Positions 45,674 to 57,720 of a stretch of 64,000 nt of DNA are shown one piece after another. The stretch comes from Laguncularia racemosa. Lineage: Eukaryota > Streptophyta > Magnoliopsida > Myrtales > Combretaceae. How positions within the stretch are numbered: the stretch's first letter is position 1; each line of letters opens with the position of its first letter. The stretch spans positions 434,001 to 498,000 of the forward strand of contig JBBMOL010000301.1 of NCBI GenBank assembly GCA_037954665.1, given 5' to 3'. Both the position numbers and the translations under genes were made by a program. Under the pieces are notes generated by a model. That model searched no databases. It saw nothing but the letters and a program-made list of their open reading frames with translations, and was not told where the DNA came from.

Positions 45674-47290
45674 TGAATATGGTTGTAGATGCTCTAAGCT
45701 GGAAGAAATAGATGAACATTGCAACATTAATCACATCTTAGAGGTAGATATTAGAAGATGTGTAAGCTTGAATTGGAGATGGTGACATAAGAAGTGGGAA
45801 ACAAGTTGGCTACATTTAGTATTCAACCCAATATCATTGATCAAATTAAAACTGCACAAATTAAAGATCTTAGAATCTAGAGGATCAAAAGAAAAATAGA
45901 ATAGGGTGAAGCTATGAAGTTCAATATAGATGTCGAAAAGGATGGTTAAATATGACGCGAGATGGTGTGTTCCAGATAATATGGAATTGAAGAAGGAAAT
46001 CATGAAAGAAGCCCATTACTTAGGATATACAATACATCCTAGAAGCACTAAGATGTATAAGGATCTAAAGAGTCATTGCTGGTGGAAAAATATGAAGCGA
46101 GTGATAGCTGAATTTGTATCTAGATGTCTAACCTGTCAAAAAATCAGGATTTAACATTAATGACTAGTTGGTGAGTTACAACCACTTCCTATACCTGAAT
46201 GGAAATGGGAACATGTAGCTATAGATTTTGTGACAGCCCTCTCAAGATCTAAGGAGAAATATGATGCAACCTGGATAATAGTAGACAGATTGACCAAATC
46301 CGCCCATTTCTTACCAATTAGGGTAGACTATAGATTAGAGAGGCACACATAATTGTACATCAAAGAGATTTTTAAATTACATGGTATACTAGCCACTATC
46401 ACATCTAATAGGAATACTCAGTTTGTGAATAGATTCTAGAAAAGTCTACATCAGGCTTTGTGAACCAAACTTCAGTTTAGTACTGCCTTTCACTCTTAGA
46501 TAGATGAGCAATCTAAGAGAACCATCCAAATTCTAGAAGACTTACTATGAGCTTGTGCATTGGATCATGGGGGTAGCTAGGATGATCACTTACCTTTGGT
46601 GGAATTTGCATATAACAACAGTTACCAGACTATTATCCAGATGGCTCCATATGAAACTTTATATGGTAGGAAGTGCATATCTCTTTTACATTGGGATGAA
46701 GTGAGAGAAAGATGGATACTAAGGTCAAAGATAGTGTAGGAAGTAGTAAACAAGGTTTGAGTGATAAGGTAGTAGATTCTATTAGCTTGGAGTCACCAAA
46801 AAAGTTACGTCAATAAATGTTGACGTCCTTTAGAATTTCAATTCAGGGATAAGGTTTTATTGAAGATATCTCCAGCTAAAGAGGTGATCCAGTTTGGATT
46901 GTAGGGGAAGCTAAATCCAAAGTATGTAGGTTCGTTCGAGATTCTAGAAAAAGTTGGAATAGTTGCTTATAGGTTGGCTTTACCACTAAGTTTAGCTGGA
47001 GTACATGATGTGTTTCATGTATCTATATTAAGGAAATTTATACCAAACCCAGACTAATTAGTAGCTTTAGAACCTTTGAGGGTACAATTAGATCTATCAT
47101 CCATTAAAAAACCTATAAGAATAATTGACACTAAGGATGACACTAAAGAGAAAGTATTAAAAAGGAAAATAATTCCCTATGTCAAGGTATAGTGGATGAA
47201 TTAAACAAAATGGGAAGCAACATGAGAATTAGAATAAGAAATGAGAAAGAAGCATTTAGAACTATTTCTAATTCCTTGTAACTTTGCACA
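45674..47290 (+). pseudogene. H2 integrase with chromodomain
   Basis: Zinc-binding region EAHYLGYTIHPRSTKMYKDL, WWKNMKRVIAEF, CLTCQKI; catalytic core WKWEHVAIDFVTAL (Asp), IIVDRLTKSAHFLPI, a degraded middle Asp region (SNRNTQFVNRF), and a Glu region now reading IDEQSKRTIQ. Then LPLVEFAYNNSY, KISPAKEVIQF, GSFEILEKVGIVAYRLALP and VFHVSILRKFIP. The C-terminus (LKRKIIPYVKV, WEAT, MRKKHLELF) is a chromodomain of the type that targets chromovirus insertion. Many stops. Confidence 0.85.
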
Positions 47291-47353
47291 CCTTTAAACA
47301 AAAACTTGAAGAGACAGAGAGCTCACAGAGAACACAGGCGACTTAAGGGAGAA

Positions 47354-48357
47354 TCACAAGTTAATCCAAGAGCCAATAGGTGAGGTTTTTGATAATAAAA
47401 AGATTTTATTTTGATAATGAACTTATATGTATAAAGTGATTTTGATATGCTGAAGTGATAATTTTTATAGAAAGATACATGGCCATTAGCATGATTGTGC
47501 TCTAGCCTGTGCTCCTCTACACGGCCTTTTCCATTATTGTATTGACCAAGAATACCTCCCATTTGGTTCTATTTCATTTTATTTCAATCCTAAATTATGA
47601 GATAAGTATAACTAAACATCAGGGAAGGGAATTATACAATTAGAATATACTTAATCAATTAGTAAACCTAGATTACTTATAAGATAGAACTAAGCATAGT
47701 TTTTTGTAATTGAAAAGGTTTGCTTCCTTTCCTTAGAGACTCAGGGGACTATAGTGGGAACAACCTTCTAGGTACATGTTTACCTTATTTTATTGGTTGT
47801 GTTTGCTAGGTAGTTGTTCAATAATTGTGAGTAGATAATGATTTTAAATGATTAATGAACTTAATTGATTAATGGAGTTTAATGCATATTTTGCTTGTGC
47901 TTGACTCAGCCTAGGGGCTCATAGTGGTAGAACCCTAAAGGGCACCTTAATGATCGGTATGGCACATTGTCACTAGTAGAGCCATATAATAAAATAATCT
48001 GGGGTAGATTAGGATTAAACGGGACCCACGGTGGCAATTTGTATTAGGACTATATATATATATGTAAATATTGTATGTGTATCGAGGTCATGAGTATCCT
48101 TATGTTATATGTTGATTAAATAATGATAAATAACCTAATTAATCGAGGTGTTGTAGATTACTGTTGCATAGATGCATGTGATATTGTTATTATGTGGCAT
48201 GCGTATGTTGGTGCGATATTTACTTATTGAGCTTAGGCTCATTCCCCTTTATTTTTTTTAATTGCAGGTGAAAATGACGAACACATAGATTATAATAAAC
48301 ATGGGAACTTAGTGGGACATTATGAAGATGAGTATGGGAGAGAACATTATTACTATG
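47354..48357 (+). repeat. H2 3' LTR, first part
   Basis: 47445-48357 is the inverted match of 24738-25656. The left end is inferred from a purine stretch (TTAAGGGAGAA, near 47343-47353). The LTR is split after CTATG by O1 and resumes at 63360. Confidence 0.75.
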
Positions 48358-49408
48358 TGTCGAGTCTAATTTTTTCCATTTTTTATAATTCGATTTACAT
48401 TAATCCCTAGTTCATTTAATGTAAATCTTTGACTAAGATTAGAAAAAATAATAATTTTTTTAAAAAAGAAAAGAAGTCGCCACCTGATCAAAATTGGGAA
48501 AAATGTTAAATTAAGATTAATTGAGCGAATTAGTCTTAATTTGACTACTAGTTTATGTAAAAAAAAAAAAATTATACCATAAATTTTGGAGTTTAGGGGC
48601 TATCTTATTAAAACTTTATGTTATCACTTTTTAACCTTCCAATTTTTTTTAGAAGAAAAAGAAAGAAAGAAAAAATAAATAATAAAAAATAAAGAAGAGA
48701 AAAAAAAGGAGAAATTTTTTTTTATAAATGAGGTCACCTCGAAGGTGCCTATGTACCCGATGCTTAAGATCAGACCTATCGTAGTTCACATTTTTTTAAA
48801 AATAAAATGTTTTAAGATTTATAATCCTTTTTTAAAATTATATTTAAAATATAATTTTTAGATATGATGTTTTATTTTTTTTAAATGTCTTAAAAGTATA
48901 TAAAATAACTAAATTCTTTTTAATAATAACTATTTTAAAAAAATCTAAAATGTCTTATTATACATAATATAACTAATTTTTTTATCTAAATGTCTTAAAA
49001 TGTAAAATAACTAAAATTTTATTTTAACATTATTTTTAAATTATTAAAATATATAATAAATAAAAGAAATTCTTTTAAGAAAAAATATATAATGGATAAT
49101 TTTTTATATTATTTCTAAAAATAATAATATTGTAATAAAAAAATTTATACAAACCTAGATCGTGATTACTAGAGACGGTGACGACGATGGAGAGCCATGG
49201 TAGATCGTGATTATTGTGGAAGCATTTTTTATTTTAATTTATTTGATTAATGATTTTATTGCACTTTAATTTGATTTCGGAAGTTATTTGCTTCTTGAAT
49301 TATGTTGTTTGATCTCTTGTAAGTTTTGAAACATTAAAAGAAAGAAAAAAAAAATTCCGGAGCTCCCTGAAGTCTTCCATGGCAGACGAACCTAGGTAGA
49401 AGACGATG

Positions 49409-49550
49409 AAAACATAGGTTAAACCCACATTTTTCATTGTAATAGAAATGGGGCAAAAAAGGAAAACGTGGGTTGACCCCATGTTTTTCATTGTAAGGCA
49501 AAATACTGAAAGAAGAAAATGTGGGTTCAACTTACGTTTTTCGCAAAGAA
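49409..49550. repeat. Three tandem 53-bp hairpin units in O1 LTR
   Basis: Units start near 49409, 49463 and 49516. Each has a near dyad of the form AAAACGTGGG...CCCCATGTTTT with a 4 to 6-base loop. Confidence 0.7.
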
Positions 49551-49578
49551 AAAAAATCTCGCGCACTTGCGCAAGCGA

Positions 49579-49632
49579 GGATTTGAACTTAGGACCAAGG
49601 ATCATTGTGCGCATGTGTCTTTCATTAGGCCA
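49579..49632 (-). other. tRNA-like pol III promoter module in O1 LTR
   Basis: On the minus strand TGGCCTAATGAA (A-box-like, 10 of 12) and GTTCAAATCC (B-box-like) are 32 bases apart. A run of eight T follows about 25 bases downstream. It is in the LTR sense direction, as is the related module at 19149-19204. Confidence 0.45.
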
Positions 49633-49739
49633 TTGGCCTGTGCCTAGGTCATACAATGCAACTAAATTACATTTATTCTAGTTTGTTTAAAAAATAAAAA
49701 ATAAAAGATTAAAAATAAAATAAAAATTATGTGTCTACA

Positions 49740-49752
49740 ACTGCCCCTCTTT
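49740..49752 (-). other. O1 polypurine tract
   Basis: Minus-strand AAAGAGGGGCAG directly precedes the LTR start TTGTAGACAC, the usual primer for plus-strand DNA synthesis in Ogre-like elements. Confidence 0.75.
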
Positions 49753-49859
49753 GTACTGAGTTTGAGAAAAAAATTATTACAAAGACCAAAGAGATATACC
49801 ATTTTTGCCTATTAGTGTACTTTGAAGAGCTATAGAAATATTTCAATGAATTGGCAAGA

Positions 49860-50535
49860 GATGTCTAGGATGGTGTTTTGTAGGTTGAGTATCTTGTATT
49901 GGGAAGCATCCTTATGGACTAGTAACCCTAAGAAGTGAGGAATTTTAGGATTGTGCCCTATAAGCTGACTAATTTGTATAGGAAAGCATCTATTATAGAC
50001 TAGCAATCTTAGAAAAGAGGAATTTAAGAATAATTCCCTTGTGGGCTAACTAATTTATACGGGAAAGTGTCTATTACAAACTAGCAACCTTGAAAACAAT
50101 ATTTAGGAAAGTGCTCTTATAAACTAAGTAATTTTTATGGGAAAGCGTTAAATTTACAGACTAGCAACCATAAAAATGATTTTTTAGGAAAGTGACCCTG
50201 TGGGCTGACTAATTCTTATGGAAAGCATCTATTATAGATTGGCAATCTTAAAAATGATTTTTGGGAAAGTGCCCCTATGGGCTAACTAATTTTTATAGGA
50301 AAGTGTCTATTATAGACTAATTAACAATCTTAAAAATGATTTTTAAGAAAGTGCCCTTGTGAGCTGACTAATTTTATTAGAAAGTGTCTGTTACAAATTA
50401 GCAACCCTAAAAATAATTTTTAGGAAAGTGCCCTTATGGGTTGACTAATTCTTATGGGAAAGCATCTATTACAAACTAGCAATCTTAAAAATGATTTTTA
50501 AGAAAGTGTCCTTGTGGGTTGACTAATTCTTAGAG
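49860..50535. repeat. 80-bp tandem repeat array
   Basis: About eight imperfect copies of a unit containing AGGAAAGTGCCCTTGTGGGC, TGACTAATTCTTATGGGAAAG and CTAGCAATCTTAAAAATGA. Units diverge by roughly 10 to 25 percent by eye. It lies between integrase and the 3' LTR of O1. Confidence 0.85.
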
Positions 50536-51059
50536 CATATTAAAATTTAACTACTTATGCATGACATATTTTTAATAGTGAAGGATTTTACCTGGATTTG
50601 TAGATAGCACTTAAACAATGAACCCTCTTTCTTGAAGTTCAACACTCATTTATTTGTCTCTTTCTTGAATCAACTACTCTTACCATTGGATGAACTGTGC
50701 TTGTGTGATATTCACTTCCACTCTTATAATTTCAACTCTTCCAGTCCATTTTGGTCAAATTATCTTTGCTCCCGTTATTTGGGACTCCAACTTGAAATAG
50801 TAAAAGAAACTCCTTTTCAAAAAAGATGAAACCATGATGGAGTATTTGAAGAGCTTTCATTATTCATTATTGTTTTATTCCTCACAGCTTCCCTTGTGCT
50901 TGAGTGTTTAAGGCAAAATACGAGTAAAGAAGAAAGAAACTTATCGATGAGGAGAGAGATGATCAATCCGATGACTAATGGGGATATACACTTTATACGT
51001 AAATGGTAAAAATTAAATCACAAAGAGATTAATGATATTTTGAATAAACTCAGGCAAGA
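50536..51059. other. O1 3' untranslated region
   Basis: Non-coding stretch between the tandem array and the integrase stop. No gene or repeat recognised. Confidence 0.6.
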
Positions 51060-52960
51060 TTCCATTGATTTATCAAAGATAATACATTTAAACTACATTA
51101 GAATTTATAGGGTCTGATGAGGATCACCTAGCACTTAAGAAGACCAAACCAAGGACTCATGATCCATTGCAAGTAATTGGAGGTCCAATGACCTAAGCTA
51201 GAGCAACGAGGATGACTAATGCCCTACAAGGACTGGTCATGGACCTACAAACCAAGGAATCAAATTACATGAAAGGAGAACCAACACCTATTAATGTAAT
51301 TCATGTTTCTATGGAAGAATACAAGGAATTGAAGTCCTAACACATATGTTGAATGTTGAACCTGAAACAAGGAAAGAGAATTGTGGGTTTTGTTGTTATT
51401 TATTTTTGGTTTATAATTTGGAATATTTAGTTATTTACTCGGTCTACGTGAGGATGAGGAAGTAAATTAGAATAGGAAAGTTAGGTTTTCATATTGATAC
51501 ATGTATACACTATATAAACGTGTAAGGAGGTCGGCACAAGAGCATCATCGTATGATTGAATAGAATTTACAACACATTTTCAGGAAACACGAAAAACCCT
51601 CTTTTGTTCTTTGCAAAAGAACTCTCCTTTAGGAATTCCTTAACTGAATTGCTATAGGAAATCCTTAATTAATAACTTAGGTTTCAGTCAATAGGTGTGA
51701 TTGGGGTTTAGTTACGTGCTACTTGTTTGAGACGATTCTTGGGGAATTGATTCAAATAGCATACGTTAGATTCTAGGTTTAATATACCTAAGGTTCACGC
51801 ATTAGGGTCCTTCAAATATGGATCGTCCATATGTGATAGAATTAATGCCCCTCCAGATAACACTCTCTTTACAAAATATAAACCCTCATAATTAGGAGTG
51901 AACTTCCCTCTAGAATCTTATACATTTGGTAGGATCTTCCTTAAAACTAAGTCACTCTTTTGGAAACTTCAAGGTCGCACTTTTTTATTAAAGGCTCTAG
52001 CTATTTTTTGTTGGTAATATTAGCCATGGCATAATGCTGCTAACCTCTTTTTGTCAATTAGACTCAATTGATCAACCTGTTTTTTCACCCAATCAACTTC
52101 ATCTAGTTGAGTTTCTAACAATACCCTAAGTGATGGAATCTCAACTTCAACTAGTAATATAACTTCAGTACCATATACTAAAGAGTAAGGGCTAGCTCCT
52201 ATTAAAGTTCTGATGGAGGTCCGATAGACTATGAGTGCAAATGGTAACATCTCATGCCAGTCTTTATAAGAAACAACCATCTTCTCAATAATTCGTTTGA
52301 TATTTTTATTGGCCGCTTCTACAGCTCCATTTATTTGTGGTTAATATGGAGTGGAATTCTTATGATTGATTCAAAAATGTTGGCATAATTCCATCATGAG
52401 CTTGTTGTAGAGGTTCATGCCACTATCTGCAATAAGTGACTTAAGAGATCCATATCGAGCAATAATGTCCCTTTTGATGAATTTGACCACTACTCCTTAG
52501 GTAATATTGGTATATGAGGAAGCTTTAACCCATTTGGTAAAATAATCGATTGCCGTCAATATGAATCAATGACCATTATATGCTTTTGGATTAATTGGTC
52601 CAATTACATCTAAACCCCATATAGAGAATGGCCATGGTGAAGAAAGTGTATGAAGTTCATGAGGAGGGACATTTATTTTGTTAGCATAAATTTGACATAG
52701 ATGACAACGTCTTACATGTTTGATGTAGTCGGATTCCATAATTAACTAGTAATAACCTAATCTCATGATCTTCTTAGCCAGCATGTAGTCGTTCATGTGA
52801 GGACCACATATTCCTTCATGTACCTCTTTCATAAGGGTCTCTGCTTTTTTCTCATCTATACATCTTAATAATGTGTTGTCAAATGACATCTTATATAGTG
52901 TAGATCCACTTAACAAAAAATGACTTGCCAATCTTCTGAGTTTTTTTTTTTTTTGTCTTT
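51060..52960 (-). pseudogene. O1 integrase (split by a solo LTR)
   Basis: Read leftward: LLRCIDEKKAETLMKEVHEG and GPHMNDYMLAKKIMRLGYY form the zinc-binding N-terminus. The core shows WGLD-like and FTKW relics, a middle Asp region, and INHKNSTPY with NGAVEAANK holding the catalytic Glu. Then DWHEMLPFALIVYRTSIRT, GASPYSLVYGTEVILLVEVE and RGKFTPNYEG. The very end (SHMDDPYLKDP) joins INSNVV at 51105 when the solo LTR and one copy of gggtc are removed. Several stops in the core. Confidence 0.83.
51115..51804 (+). repeat. Solo LTR of a CRM-like element with perfect TSD
   Basis: 690 bp flanked by gggtc (51110-51114 and 51805-51809). It starts TGATGAGGATCACC, close to the M LTR start, and ends GCATTA (CA changed to TA). 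Its first 240 bp encode a pol tail (DPLQVIGGPMT, ARATRMTNALQGLVMDLQ) like that in the M LTR. TATA box in CACTATATAAACG near 51510. It is distinct from M and inserted at the end of O1 integrase. Confidence 0.85.
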
Positions 52961-54212
52961 CTTGTCAACTTTTTCTAGATATCTTCCTTCTTGAAGTAGG
53001 ATCTTGATGTCATAATACCAAGGCTTATCATCTTGCATTACTTTGATAGCTAAACAAAAAGCAGGTTTATCTTCAATCTAGATCTTAAGAGGTTGGATTT
53101 CTATCCCTTTTGTTATTTGAGTCAAAGATGCCAATGTAGCTAGAGCATCAGCAAACTAATTTTGCACCTTGGGTACATATGTGAATGTGATCTCTCCAAA
53201 CTTCCCTATTAATCATGACAAGTGTTGGTGATAAGGTACCAATTTTAGATCTTTTGTCTTATACTCTCATCGGGTTTGACAAATGATGAGTGAGGAGTCC
53301 CCATATACTTTTAATTCATGAATTCCCATATCTAAAGCCATTTTGAGACCCAAAATACATGCTTTGTATTCTGCAATATTGTTAGTATATGGAAACATGA
53401 GCCTCATTGCTATACGAATTTGGTTACATTCAAGTGAGATTAGCACTGCTCCTATTCCACAGCCAAATACATTGGCTGCTCCATCAAAGTACAATTTCCA
53501 TTTGAGAATCTTTTCTTTTTCAGAATTAGGATCATTTTCAGCCACCAATATATCTTCATCTGGAAATTATGCTTGTGGTTTTTGGGAAGTTCCTTTAAGT
53601 AGATGCTTAGCCAATTGATTAGCTATAGCTTGACCTTTAACTGAACTCTGACTCATGTTGGTGATGTTGAATTCAAATATTAACATTTGCCATTTAGAAA
53701 TCCCACCAATTGGGCTAGTTTGTTTGCCAAATACTTTAGGGGATCATGTTTTGTTAATAACTCAACTAAATAGTAGAGTATGTATTTTCTGAGTCGATGC
53801 ATAACCTAAACTAATGCACAACACGTTCTTTCTACTTTAGAGTATTTTTGTTCCCCTTTAGTAAATTTCTTGTTTAAGTAGTAAATGGCTCGTTCCCTGC
53901 CTCTTTCATCTTTCTGGCCAAGCATATACCCTATGGATTCAGGTAGTATTATCAAGTACAAGAACAAGGGCTTAATAAGTTTAGGGGTCACCAATATGGA
54001 AGATTTCATGAGCTATTGTTTGACTTCCATGAAAGCTTCTTCACATTCTTCATTCCATTCTATGACAGCATTTTTCTTTAGTATCTTGAATAAAGGGCAA
54101 CATTTATGTACGAGCTGTAAGATGAACCGAGTAATGTAATTCGGACGTTTGAGTAGTCCTCTAACTTCTTTAAGTGTACGTGGAGACAACCTTTCTAATA
54201 TTACTTTGACCT
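52961..54212 (-). pseudogene. O1 RNase H and archaeal-type RNase H
   Basis: At 53806-54009: LFLYLIILPESIGYMLGQKD, AIYYLNKKFTKGEQKYSKVE, the normal RNase H. At 53267-53548: WKLYFDGAANVFGCGIGAVL (Asp), NNIAEYKACILGLKMAL (Glu), ELKVYGDSSLIICQ (Asp), the archaeal-type RNase H, all catalytic residues kept. The dual arrangement defines the Tat lineage. The remaining stretch to integrase is a decayed linker. Confidence 0.87.
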
Positions 54213-54811
54213 TATTTAGGTCCACCTTAATGCCCTTTTGACCGACCATGAATCCTGGTAATTTCCTAGAAGTAACTCAAAAATGCATTTTTCTAAGTTA
54301 AGTTTCAGTTGGTACTTCCTTAACCATTCAAACAGCTTTTTTAGAGTGTCTACATGGTCTTCCCCTTCTTTGGATTTAGCGATTAAGTCATCAACATACA
54401 CCTCAATTTCTTGGTGCAGCATATCATGAAATAATGCAACCATCGCTCTTTGATATGTTGCCGTAGCATTTTTAAGACCACAGGGCATAACCTTATAACA
54501 AAAGTTGCCGAAAGTTATGATGAAGGTTGTTTGGTCTTATCTTCTTCCGATATCTTGATTTGGTTATACCTTGAGAAACCATCCATGAATGAGAAAATAT
54601 GGTTTCCAGTTGTATTATCTACCAAAACATCTATGTAGGGTAAAGGAAAGTTATCTTTTGGTGTTACATGATTCAAGTCTTAGAAATCTACACATATATG
54701 AACTTTCCCATTTTTCTTTATTATTGGGACTATGTTAGGTACCTATTTAGGATAATTTGAAACCTTAATAAACCCAACCTCCAATAATTTCTTAATTTCT
54801 TCCTTGATTTT
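54213..54811 (-). pseudogene. O1 RT, main part
   Basis: MPCGLKNATATYQRAMVALF, HQEIEVYVDDLIAKSKEGED with the YVDD pair intact (54388-54399), LFEWLRKYQLKLNLEKCIF, then GNYQDSW and the thumb region. Upstream FSFMDGFSRYNQI-like and VHICVDF relics are readable, with IKEEIKKLLEVGFIKVSNYP at the left border of the solo LTR. Few lesions compared with H1. Confidence 0.87.
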
Positions 54812-56333
54812 TGTTAAGTTCTCTAATTTAATTTTGATGTTAACAAAAGAGGAATAATGTATAACGTATGTTTAAGCTTGTCAGAAGTTGTTTTAGAAGA
54901 TAGTAAGTGAATTTCTCTAAATTAAACAAAGAGACAAAAGTTTGTTCAGAACCTTCAAAGGTGTTATACAAACTATTTTTGTTCTGACAGAAGGTATTTC
55001 AGAAGTTGTGTAGTGTATCCGTAGTTCTCGTGTTAACCTTTCAGAAGCACTTTCAGAACCTTTACAATAGGAGAACAGTTGTCAGGTTTGTTTCAGAAGA
55101 ACTTTCAGAACCTGTACAACAGGAGAACTGTTGACATGTTTTGCTTCAGAAGCTCTTTCAGAACCTTCTATGCCTGTCACGAATTTTTTTCCAGATTTCG
55201 TTCTAATTTTTATATCGATAGTTTTTAATAAATTTCAAGGCCTAGCTCTACGTGTCAAGTATATTTGGGTAATATACTTAATGTGTTTTACTAAAGTTGG
55301 ATTTTATATCATGGGGTTTTTAATTTACATAAATTTTTTACAAGATTTTATTCAAAGATTTTATTTTATGATAAAGTGAGATCATATAAGAATTATAGGT
55401 TTTATCAAGATTTAAATCTAGATATTTGTGCTATATTTTGGGAGATCCAATAGTTACAAAGATAAGGATAAGAAATATGGTTGTTACATAAAGATATGGT
55501 TCCACAATATATGGGATATCAAGATAAGGTTCCACAATGTGAGGGATATCTTCAACAAACTTGATCCAAGGAATATCTCCAAATAAGATCTCGTCAAACT
55601 GATTTATCCAAGCTTATCCTCATAAAAAATATCACGAAATGTAGATCCTCTCCAACAGATTCAACTTATTTTTGAAATACAAAATTTCAAAAATAAATTC
55701 AAGCTTGCCACGTGGAACTTCATGAACGTTACATTCTCAAAAGTAACCGTTATGTTCTCTTCATAAAAGGAGTGGTCAGTTCAAATAAAAAAGAATAGAG
55801 AGAGAACGTTCTTCTGTGGAGAAAAAAAAAACACACGGAAAAGAAAAGACTCATACATCTTCAAGCGCAAATTTTTTACATATACATGTGATCTAAGTTA
55901 TAGAGGAAATTTGATATTCCTCATTGTTATTGTAATTCCTTTCTTGTATAAGGAATTGATAGTTGTTTCATTACTGCAGTTTGAGTGATTAGCTTAGTGA
56001 AGAAGCTAGAAAGACTCAACAGTGAGACTTCGCCTTGAAGAGGCTTATTTTGTACACTTTCAATTTGTTTGATATAGTGAAACACAACTGGTATAGACAA
56101 CCGAGACCCCGGCGTGGAGCTGGAAGAGAGGACTGACACTCGAGGTGGAACTTCTATAAATCTCTGAGCATTCTATTCTTCTCTACTCATTTTATTTATT
56201 GCACATTATTGTTTTTCATTTTTGTTGTTCACGTCATTTTATTAGTCAAGAGTTTTTGAATGATTTGCAAAAATTGAAATTTTAAGTAATTAATCAATTC
56301 ACCCCCTCTTGATTAATCTAATTGGGACCAACA
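54812..56333 (+). repeat. Solo LTR, probably Copia
   Basis: About 1522 bp starting TGTTAAGTTCTC and ending GGGACCAACA. The TTTTGATGTTAACAAA near its start and TCAATTCACCCCCTCTTG near its end are typical of plant Copia LTRs. Flanks atttt / ctttt match at four of five positions. It splits O1 RT between LLK and IKEE. TATA-like TCATAAAAG near 55762. Confidence 0.72.
55042..55166 (+). repeat. 53-bp tandem repeat in the Copia-like LTR
   Basis: Two and a half copies (55042, 55094, 55147) of a unit starting CAGAAG(C/A)ACTTTCAGAACC. The motif TTTCAGAAG also occurs singly nearby. Confidence 0.85.
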
Positions 56334-57276
56334 CTTTTCAATAAAATATCAGGTCGAAATTGCCTTAATTTTTGTTTTTAGGCTTGATGTTTTCTTATGT
56401 AGGTAACTTATGAACCAGGATTGATGGGTCAAGTCTTGGCATATCTTCATAAGACCATGAGAATACATCAAGATATTTAGATAATAGCTCTATTAACCTT
56501 ACTTTTTGTCCATCATTAAGATTGCCCACAATCTTGAGATTCCTAAGGTTGTCCTCATTTTATAGGTTGATTATTTCAATTAACTCATCAATGGAAATCC
56601 TACCCTATTCATATCTTTGCTAGTTCTCTTAAATTACTTTATGGACATCAATATCATCCCCAATGACTAACCCAGTAGAATCGAAGGTGATATTAATATT
56701 TTTACCTTCTACATGTACGAGATATCCTTGATTTTCATCATCGGATCTCGATAAATGTATAAAGAAAAGAAATGAATAAGTAGAAGGGAAAAGATGGAAC
56801 AATAATGAGGAAATGATTCAAGACTTCATTGACTTTATTCATGTGGCTTACACTTATTGAATGAAAAGAAAAAAAAAACTCAACAAATATTAAATCATGG
56901 TCCACCTATACTCTAAAGTAGACTTATTGCTATTTAAAGGATAAGAGAACTAATTTTGGAGTGATTGAGAGCTACGACATATGCCGATTGATTCTTATTG
57001 CTACTTGACTATGAGATCATGGGAGTTGTCTTCTCTTGCAGATACTAGTGTCTCAACACTGGCCAGACAGGTGAATATAGTTTGGATTGTTGAAAAATTC
57101 ATTGGGTTACTATATAGTCTCTCTCCCTTTTTTCCTTACCTGAACTTCATTTGAAATCTTTCTTCTAGAGTAAGGACATATCTTAGACCAAATGTCCCCA
57201 TTTGACCTTCTTTAAACTACACCTTTCTGTATCTCTATTTCTTGGAACTAGTAATCATACACCCCTCATTAAATAT
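56334..57276 (-). pseudogene. O1 protease-RT linker and RT N-terminus
   Basis: Near the right border of the Copia-like LTR the minus strand reads QKLRQFRPDILLK, the usual lead-in to RT in Ogre-like elements. Further right the linker is mostly unrecognisable, with stops. It is assigned by position between protease and RT. Confidence 0.65.
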
Positions 57277-57720
57277 CTAGAGTCCTAGGTCATCTAGGCC
57301 TTCTTTTCCTATATAGGGTATGGTCGTTTCTTTATAAATGGTGTAATCTTGTTCGCCTAAGATAGTGATGATTTGACCATTAGAAATGAATTTAACCTTC
57401 TGGTGGAGGCTAGAAGGAATAGCTTGTGTTGCATGGATCCAAGGCCTCCTAAGAGGTAAGTTGAAAGAACTTGGTATGTTTAGGATTTGGAAAGCGATTT
57501 CAAATAACTGTGGGCCAATTTCTACCATCAAGTCAATTTCCCTCCTTGACCCATGAAAAGCTCTACTATGGTAGAACCTAGTTTGATATTAGATGTGTCA
57601 ACACTTAGCAAGTTAAGAGTAGCCAGAGGGCATACGTTGAAGGATGAACCATTATCGATGTGGACTCTAGAAACAATCATGTTGTTGCATTTCGCCACTA
57701 TGATTTGGTATGTTGATTAC
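57277..57720 (-). pseudogene. O1 protease
   Basis: VHIDNGSSFNVCPLATLNLL carries an intact Tat-type D-N-G-S motif. IGPQLFEIAFQILNIPSSFN, RRPWIHATQAIPSSLHQKV and FISNGQIITILGEQDYTIY follow, all standard for Ogre-like retropepsins. It would cut the gag-pol polyprotein. One frameshift lies near 57545. Confidence 0.85.

Larger units (their letters stand above)
48358..49739 (-). repeat. O1 3' LTR
   Basis: 1382 bp. On the minus strand it starts TGTAGACACATAA after a purine tract and ends near CTCGACA. 48358-49196 matches 62464-63282 of the 5' LTR. Extremely A/T-rich in the middle, with poly-A/T runs. Confidence 0.87.

Noticed and set aside
49860..50535. Regularly spaced repeats resembling a CRISPR array
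   Set aside because: Units are contiguous, imperfect and without unique spacers, and the context is a plant retrotransposon.
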